From Microcystis aeruginosa LEGE 91341 (lineage in GTDB: Bacteria; Cyanobacteriota; Cyanobacteriia; Cyanobacteriales; Microcystaceae), in assembly GCF_015206885.1 (NCBI RefSeq), contig NZ_JADEXY010000015.1:1-42331 (forward strand): DNA of 42,331 nt. The letters are read 5' to 3'. A program made the position numbers and the translations under genes. This document shows, piece by piece, positions 36,431 to 42,331 of this stretch. Positions within the stretch are counted from its first letter, which is position 1, and each line of letters opens with the position of its first letter. The notes beneath the pieces are model-generated. The model worked only from the letters and a program-made list of their open reading frames with translations. It was not told the DNA's origin and ran no database searches.

Positions 36431-36824
36431 CGTTTAGATAGCGGTAAACTATTAGCCTTAGTTACCAGAAGGCCGCTCCCCTATCATATTTGGAAGATAT
36501 TGTCAAGGAATTTTTGTTAATGTTAAAGGTCTCATTTTTTCAGACCTTTGTAGCAATAATTTACAAAAAAATTAGATGATCTGTATTGATCGTCACTTAG
36601 AATTTTAAAAGTGGCTTGTCTGGAGTAAAACTACCAGCATTTTCTTCCCTAACCCATTCAAAAATTTTGATCGAATCGTTACTTCTTAATTGCTTTTTGG
36701 GATCAGTCGGCTTTACGGCTCTCCCACAATTATGAACTTATGTAACAAGTTTTCTTGCCACTGCATAAAAATTAAGCCTCCTCCGCAACAAGTAATAGAG
36801 GCCAAACAAAAAGGAGTTTTTACC
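36431..36824. other. leader gap before the RTX gene
   Basis: About 394 bp of AT-rich DNA. A perfect hairpin AAAGGTCT/AGACCTTT (36525-36549) with T-run loop sits in the middle. Later there are two GGCT words (around 36705) without strong structure. The RTX reading frame is open from a TTG at 36690, but AAGGAG at 36811-36816 marks the ATG at 36825 as the likely start. The upstream part is then untranslated leader. No clear promoter was found. Confidence 0.6.
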
Positions 36825-39800
36825 ATGACTAGCGCGGCTAATTCTGGCAATATCTTGATGGGATTGGGACTAGAAGCCATTCTTGCTCAATTTGCCAATT
36901 CAGAAACCTATTATCAAAGCTTAACCGCAATTTTCGGCAATCAGTACGACACCAGTAAAGCGGAAACCCTACGCATTCAATGGCAAAGAGGAGATTTTAG
37001 TAACTTGCCAGCGATCGTAGTCCTCCCCGCTGATCGCTTACCCGGCGCGCGCGGAGCCTACTCGAGCGCCACCGATACTATTTATATCGCCGATCGCCAG
37101 ATAAGTTCCGAGGGATTGGTGAACCTTCTTCTCGAAGAAATCGGTCACGCGATCGATCACTCTTTGAACCCGATCGATACAAAAGGGGACGAGGGCGCGA
37201 TTTTTGCCGCTTTCGTCCTCGGACAGGAGCTATCGCCGGAAATTCTGAACCGATGGCGGGAAGAAGACGATCACGCGATGATCGTGGTGGACGGACGAGA
37301 GCTAGTGGTCGAAAAGCAGGATATCGTCGGTACGAACAATGACGATAATCTACAGGGAACTGCGAGCGCAGATATCATTGAGGGATTAGCCGGAAACGAC
37401 ACGATTTTCGGCGGGGGGGGTGACGATACCCTCTACGGGGACGGCGGTTCCGATTTCTTCTTTACCGAGGCGGGGAACGACATCATCGACGGTGGGGGGG
37501 GAACCGATACCTTCGTCGGCAATTATCGGAACGCGATCAGCAACGTCATCATGACCTACAGTATCGCGACCGGGAGCGGGACGATCCAGGTGGGGGGAGA
37601 AAGAGATGCCTTTACCTCGATCGAGAGTTTTAGCGGTTTTCTGGGTTCCGCATTCGACGATTATCTATTCGGCGGAACCGCCAACGATAACAATATCGAC
37701 GGGGGCGCGGGCAACGATACGGTTTTCGCCAACAGTGGCGATGACTCGGTGTACGGTAAGAACGGGAACGATTACCTCGACGGGGGAAGCGACAACGACG
37801 AACTCTACGGCAACGAGGGAAACGATTCCCTCTACGGAGGCGATGGAAACGATTTTCTCATCGGCGGTAACGGGAACGATCTCGTTGACGGCGGCGCAGG
37901 GGGCGATATTCTCTACCAAGACGCGGGCAACGATTCTCTCTACGGTGGTAACGGAATCGATACCTACCGCGCCGACTACAACGCCTCCGCAGCGCGGGTA
38001 GTAATGACCTACTCAATCACCTCGAGTAACGGGACGATCACCGTCGGGAGCGAACGGGACTTTTTCTACTCGATCGAGAAATTCGATAACTTCATCGGTA
38101 GTTCCTTCAACGATGTCCTCTTCGGGGGGTCGGGCAATGACTCCAATATTCAAGGTGGCGCAGGCAACGATACCATCTCTGGCAATCAGGGCAATGATAC
38201 CCTCTCCGGCGATAGTGGCGACGATATTCTCAACGGCGGTTCCGATAACGATTATCTCCTCGGTGGTCTCGGGAACGATGTCGTGAACGGCGATAGCGGC
38301 GATGATACCCTCGTCGGGGGTAGCGGCAATGACACCCTGAACGGGGGTGTAGGAACCGATCTCTACGATACGACTTACAACACTTCCCCGACGGCGATAA
38401 CGATGGACTACGGCGGCACTTTGGGAAACCCGCGGATTATCGTCGGGAATCAAACAGATTTATTAATCTCTGTAGAACGCCTCTTTCTCATCGGCACGGA
38501 ATTTAACGATTCCCTCCTCGGTGGTAGCGGTAACGACCCCAACGTAAGCGGGGGAAAAGGAAACGATACCGTTGTCGGTAACGGCGGCGATGACGTTCTT
38601 TACGGCGATGACGATAACGATCTCATCTACGGGGACGGGGGAAGAGATACCGTGTACGGCGGCGATGGGGTCGATACCCTCTACGGCAACCCCGGCAATA
38701 ACGTCCTCTACGGCGGCGAGGATAAAGATCTCCTCTACGGGGGTAACGATGCCGATACCATCTACGGCGAGAATCACGACGATACCCTCTACGGCAACGG
38801 GGGAAACGATTCTCTCTTCGGCGGCAATGGAGCCGATAACCTCGACGGGGGCGACGGCAACGATGATCTTGACAGTGGGGAAGGCAATGATTCCCTCTTC
38901 GGTGGCGCAGGAGATGATCGATTGTTTTCGTCGAATGGAAACGATACCGTCGATGGCGGTGCGGGAACCGATACCTACTCGATCGATTTTTCCGGTAGCC
39001 CAGTTTTCATGACCTACGATACCGCCACGGGTAACGGTACGGTAATTAGTGGGAATAAAGTCGATACGCTGATCTCGATCGAGCGTTGCAATCTATCCGG
39101 TACGGAGGATAACGATTTTATTCTCGGCGGTTCGGGATCGGATAGTGTTCGTTTTAGCACATCAGAAGGTCTCCGCGGCAACGGCGGCGATGATACCATC
39201 GACGGTAATAGCGGGGAGGACTTGCTTTTCGGGGAGGACGGGAACGATTTTCTCATCGGCGGTTGGGGATCGGATACCCTGTACGGGGAAGATGATAACG
39301 ATCGCCTGATCGGGGTCAACCCCAACGCAGCCACCCCCGGACAGAACGAACAGGACAATCTCTACGGGGGAGCGGGGGCGGATCTGTTCATCCTCGGTGG
39401 CGCGAACTGGATCGGCTACGATGACGGTAACACGCGCAATGATGGCTATCAGGATTACGCCGATATCCAAGATGCCGATTTTTCCGAGGGTGATCGGATT
39501 CAACTACGCGGTTCGCGAGCGGACTATCTCGTCCAACAACAACCTTTCCGTAGCGACACAGTAGAAATTTACCTTATTAAACCTTTGGGGGAACGCGATG
39601 AACTGATCGCTCGGGTCAGAGGCTATACCAGTCTAGGCGACGAGGTTTTTGTCTTCGTTCCCGCCGCTCCCGTAACCAGGATCACCGTGGCTGTCACCGA
39701 TGCCAGCGCGGGCGAGCCGGCCAACGCGGGCGTTTTTACCCTCACCCGAAGCGGGAATATAGGGAACGCGCTGACCGTGAACTATCTCCTTGCTGGGTCG

Positions 39801-41948
39801 GCTACCAACGGGGTAGATTACAGTAATCTCACCGGAAGAGTTACTTTCGCGGCGGGAAGTAGTACCGCCACCGTCACGATTAACCCGATCGAGGATACGG
39901 CAATCGAGGGGAACGAAGTCGTTCTTTTACAGATCTCCGAGGGAACTGGCTACACCCTCGGAGCCACCAGCGGCGCGGTTATCACCCTCACCGATAACGA
40001 TGTTTACACGGTGATCGAACCTGCGAGTTTAGGCAGTAATATCACCCTCGTCCGCGACTCGGCCAATCGTCTCTACGCGCGATCGAGCGAAGAAACCCTC
40101 CCGCTTTATAGCCTAGAGGATACGCCACTCCGGATCGGTCAATATCCCGATTGGCAAGCACTCGCGGTCGAGCGGATCGACGGACTCAACCAGATTTTAT
40201 GGAAAAATACCCGCAATAACTATCTTCAGGTTTGGTACACCGATACGAATTGGCGTTGGCTCGGCGGGGATAGTACAAACGGATTAAATACCCTAGATGC
40301 GTACAATCTAGAGAAAAAATTCCAGTTCGATGCCAACGGAGACGGCCGGATCGGTATGACCTTCACCAACCTTGAAGCGGCGGGATCGGTTGCGATCGTC
40401 CGGGATACCCTGAACCGACTCTACGCCCGAACGAGCTTAGGAGATACGGCGATCGGGGCGATTAACGGTACACCTCTGACGGAAACCTCGAATCCTGGAC
40501 GACAGATTCTCGGCGCGGAAACGCTAAACGGAATTAATCAGATCGTCTGGCGAAACACGACGACGAACGCGCTCGAACTTTGGACAATGGACGCGGACTG
40601 GCAGTTTGCGGGAAATGACGCTCCGATCTCCCCCACCTCCCCGACGGCATTACAATTAGAGCGGGATTTCGAGATGGATCTGAACGGCGACACCGTGATC
40701 GGTCGTTTACCGAACCTGTCGGACATCACCCTAACCGTTTCCCCAGCTACCGTCACCGAGAACGGTACACCGAACCTCCTGTACACCTTCACCCGTCGCG
40801 GCCCGCTCACCAATCCCCTCACAGTCAACTTCAACGTCACGGGAACTGCAACTTTGACCACCGACTACACCCAAACTGGGGCACTCACTTTTACCGCGAC
40901 TGGGGGAACGGTACGCTTTAACGCGGGTGCAAGTACGGCGATCGTCACCATCGATCCCGTCGGCGACGCGCTCATCGAACCCAATGAAACCGTCTCTCTC
41001 GCGATCGCTCCAGGAACCGATTACACCCGTGGGACGACGGAAGCCATCACGGGAACGATCGCCAACGACGATCTACCGACCCTGACGATCGATAACCTGA
41101 TCTTCCTGGAGGGATTGGAAGCGAACGCATTGATCCCCGTCCGTCTTAACGGCCCTTTCGGTGAACCGATCCGCGTCAACTACACCACCACCAACGGCAC
41201 AGCGATCGCTGCTACGGATTACACCTCGTCCTCGGGAATTTTGACGATTCCGGCCAATACAACCACCGCTTTTATTCGCGTCCCGATCGCTAACGATACC
41301 CTCAACGAAGCGGACGAAACATTTACCGTTACCCTGTCCAACCCAGTCAACGCCACGATCGCCCGGGCGATGGCGACGATCACCATCACCGATACTCTCG
41401 AAAGCAATGTCAGCACCGTCCTCACAAATGGGTTAGAAAACCTACAACTGATTGGCACGGATCCGATTAACGGCACTGGTAACGCAGGTAATAATCGCAT
41501 CACAGGTAATAGTGGCAATAATATCCTCAATGGTGACTTAGGAAATGATACTCTCGCAGGTAATGCGGGTAATGATACTCTCACGGGTGGAGCAGGAATT
41601 GATCAAATTGAATATCGCTCTACTCGTGCTTTTGTTGCCAGCGATTTTGGGGTAGATACGATCAGCGATTTCGTGGTTAATCAAGATAAAATTGTCCTGA
41701 GCAAAACCACTTTTGCTGCTTTAACCAGTGCGGTTGGTAATGGTTTTAGTCAAGCTAGTAATTTCGCCGTCGTTGCTAATAATAGTTTAGTTGCCGCTAG
41801 TAATGCTTTTATTGTTTATAGCAGTGGCACTGGCCATCTATTCTATAACCAAAATGGTAGCGCAGCGGGTTTGGGAACCGGTGCCAATTTTGCGGTTTTA
41901 ACTGGTAATCCTAGCCTAACAGCCAACGATTTCCTCTTGGTGGCTTAA
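36825..41948 (+). CDS. giant RTX / Calx-beta calcium-binding protein with zincin-like N-domain
   Basis: About 1,707 aa from the ATG at 36825, which has AAGGAG 9 nt upstream. Domains in order: an N-terminal domain (1-165) with a zincin-like LLLEEIGHAIDH (101-112). Next come RTX nonapeptide blocks GGxGxDxLY (about 165-848), interrupted by four copies of a roughly 75-aa spacer (DTY...MTYSI...SIE...GGSGND). A beta-rich region follows (848-945), then a Calx-beta domain (951-1065). Two W-rich repeats (about 1066-1292) each end in DxNGDxxIG, a calcium-loop-like motif, and resemble the Synechocystis tryptophan-rich C-terminal domain. Two more Calx-beta domains (about 1300-1525) and a final RTX plus C-terminal secretion-type domain ending NDFLLVA complete it. 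There is no Sec signal; type I secretion is likely. Function is unknown; surface adhesion or S-layer roles are guesses. Base composition shifts within the gene. Confidence 0.9.
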   Translation: MTSAANSGNILMGLGLEAILAQFANSETYYQSLTAIFGNQYDTSKAETLRIQWQRGDFSNLPAIVVLPADRLPGARGAYSSATDTIYIADRQISSEGLVNLLLEEIGHAIDHSLNPIDTKGDEGAIFAAFVLGQELSPEILNRWREEDDHAMIVVDGRELVVEKQDIVGTNNDDNLQGTASADIIEGLAGNDTIFGGGGDDTLYGDGGSDFFFTEAGNDIIDGGGGTDTFVGNYRNAISNVIMTYSIATGSGTIQVGGERDAFTSIESFSGFLGSAFDDYLFGGTANDNNIDGGAGNDTVFANSGDDSVYGKNGNDYLDGGSDNDELYGNEGNDSLYGGDGNDFLIGGNGNDLVDGGAGGDILYQDAGNDSLYGGNGIDTYRADYNASAARVVMTYSITSSNGTITVGSERDFFYSIEKFDNFIGSSFNDVLFGGSGNDSNIQGGAGNDTISGNQGNDTLSGDSGDDILNGGSDNDYLLGGLGNDVVNGDSGDDTLVGGSGNDTLNGGVGTDLYDTTYNTSPTAITMDYGGTLGNPRIIVGNQTDLLISVERLFLIGTEFNDSLLGGSGNDPNVSGGKGNDTVVGNGGDDVLYGDDDNDLIYGDGGRDTVYGGDGVDTLYGNPGNNVLYGGEDKDLLYGGNDADTIYGENHDDTLYGNGGNDSLFGGNGADNLDGGDGNDDLDSGEGNDSLFGGAGDDRLFSSNGNDTVDGGAGTDTYSIDFSGSPVFMTYDTATGNGTVISGNKVDTLISIERCNLSGTEDNDFILGGSGSDSVRFSTSEGLRGNGGDDTIDGNSGEDLLFGEDGNDFLIGGWGSDTLYGEDDNDRLIGVNPNAATPGQNEQDNLYGGAGADLFILGGANWIGYDDGNTRNDGYQDYADIQDADFSEGDRIQLRGSRADYLVQQQPFRSDTVEIYLIKPLGERDELIARVRGYTSLGDEVFVFVPAAPVTRITVAVTDASAGEPANAGVFTLTRSGNIGNALTVNYLLAGSATNGVDYSNLTGRVTFAAGSSTATVTINPIEDTAIEGNEVVLLQISEGTGYTLGATSGAVITLTDNDVYTVIEPASLGSNITLVRDSANRLYARSSEETLPLYSLEDTPLRIGQYPDWQALAVERIDGLNQILWKNTRNNYLQVWYTDTNWRWLGGDSTNGLNTLDAYNLEKKFQFDANGDGRIGMTFTNLEAAGSVAIVRDTLNRLYARTSLGDTAIGAINGTPLTETSNPGRQILGAETLNGINQIVWRNTTTNALELWTMDADWQFAGNDAPISPTSPTALQLERDFEMDLNGDTVIGRLPNLSDITLTVSPATVTENGTPNLLYTFTRRGPLTNPLTVNFNVTGTATLTTDYTQTGALTFTATGGTVRFNAGASTAIVTIDPVGDALIEPNETVSLAIAPGTDYTRGTTEAITGTIANDDLPTLTIDNLIFLEGLEANALIPVRLNGPFGEPIRVNYTTTNGTAIAATDYTSSSGILTIPANTTTAFIRVPIANDTLNEADETFTVTLSNPVNATIARAMATITITDTLESNVSTVLTNGLENLQLIGTDPINGTGNAGNNRITGNSGNNILNGDLGNDTLAGNAGNDTLTGGAGIDQIEYRSTRAFVASDFGVDTISDFVVNQDKIVLSKTTFAALTSAVGNGFSQASNFAVVANNSLVAASNAFIVYSSGTGHLFYNQNGSAAGLGTGANFAVLTGNPSLTANDFLLVA

Positions 41949-42221
41949 TCCAAAACAGTAGTCAGTTATCAGTTTTTGTCAAATTTACAGTTTTAGGAGT
42001 GCAGGATTGATCGCCAGTTTAATAGTTGAATATTCCTAGCATTATCGGGGAAAATCTCAGCAAAGTTTTTCGGCAGCAAAAGCCTAACATTAACCGCAAC
42101 AGGGACCTGCGTTAAAATAATCTACCAAGTCTTAAGGAAGACTCGATTAAGCCCAAAAGAGTATAAACTCAAGTACATATACTCTAATACACTTAGTCCC
42201 AATATATAGCAATTCTCTGAC
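41949..42221. other. gap between the RTX gene and a transposase fragment
   Basis: AT-rich 273 bp. It contains a GTCAGTTATCAG repeat word shortly after the RTX stop codon and a hairpin GAGTATA/TATACTC (about 42159-42185). The right part is probably the 3' non-coding end of the IS630-type element whose transposase follows. Its exact terminus cannot be fixed, because the other end lies outside the window. Confidence 0.5.
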
Positions 42222-42331
42222 TCATGAGGTACAGTAGCAACAGTGAGTAAACCAATTGCGAATATCTTTTTGAGTAACTTCTAACATAGCTAATTCAATC
42301 CCTTCTATTAAGTCTTTGTAAGTTCTTGCCT
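42222..42331 (-). mobile_element. IS630-family transposase, C-terminal fragment at window edge
   Basis: On the minus strand 35 in-frame codons end in a TGA at 42222-42224. The peptide contains RTYKDLIEGIELAMLEVTQ followed by KDIRNWFTHCCYCTS. The end WFTHCxYC(T/S)S preceded by a helical 'YxxLxxxIxxAL' segment is typical of the C-terminus of IS630/Tc1-type DDE transposases. The rest of the gene lies beyond position 42331, so completeness and activity cannot be judged. Confidence 0.85.

Noticed and set aside
37665-39503. Long antisense and alternative-frame ORFs opposite the RTX gene
   Set aside because: They result from the biased, repetitive codon pattern of RTX repeats. Their products are low-complexity valine/isoleucine- or threonine-rich mirrors with no domain features.

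Overview
The window looks like chromosomal DNA of a unicellular bloom-type cyanobacterium, most likely Microcystis (M. aeruginosa or a close relative). Cyanobacterium-specific genes support this: the split ATP synthase operon with b and b' subunits, Ycf39, a Ycf48-like repeat protein, the cyanobacterial GshA, the acyl-lipid delta-9 desaturase DesC, DUF2811 and a Cdv3/DivIVA-like gene next to coaD. GCGATCGC (HIP1) octamers occur throughout. Intergenic gaps carry the 7- to 8-bp tandem repeats (TGATAAC, GACTCCT, TCCTGTC types) and small inverted-repeat elements that litter Microcystis genomes. The genus call rests on this repeat style and on recalled gene content, not on a database match.

Region by region. 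1-6.2 kb is minus-strand housekeeping: ahcY, proA-ribE, dxr and desC. 6.3-12.7 kb is mixed: a PLP-dependent methionine-gamma-lyase-like (aluminium-resistance family) protein, a VWA protein, an EamA transporter, a RuvC/YqgF-fold nuclease, gshA, and a YggT/YlmG protein convergent with gshA, with a MITE between those two. 12.9-19.7 kb holds fumC, a 14-Asp-box membrane-anchored Ycf48-like protein, pth with DUF2811, a gap with two exact DnaA-box-like 9-mers and a MITE, then usp and map. 20-24.4 kb runs on the plus strand: trxA, DUF427-coaD (overlapping), a cdv3-like gene, an unknown gene, folP and a cupin. 24.2-26 kb is a small accessory patch: small membrane ORFs and a DUF2887 (Rpn-like) nuclease whose 3' end is tandemly duplicated. 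26-29.8 kb holds an LD-carboxypeptidase, ycf39, nadK and a voltage-gated-like K+ channel with a C-terminal zinc ribbon.

30-36.4 kb is the atpI-B-E-F'-F-H-A-gamma ATP synthase operon. Beta and epsilon are absent, as is usual for cyanobacteria. The subunit c gene is flanked on both sides by about 230-bp gaps rich in perfect inverted repeats, including a terminator-like hairpin just after it. This is the most system-like regulatory signal I see. 36.8-41.9 kb is one giant RTX/Calx-beta secreted protein gene (about 1,707 aa) with a zincin-like N-terminal domain, four copies of a spacer module and two W-rich repeats. Its base composition changes abruptly inside the gene. The right edge cuts into the 3' end of an IS630-type transposase.

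I see no CRISPR array, tRNA, rRNA or prophage. No obviously new multi-gene system is present. The best candidates for something undescribed are the RNA structures around atpE, the gene-boundary-oriented short tandem repeats, the degenerate zincin domain of the RTX protein, and two tiny single-span membrane proteins.
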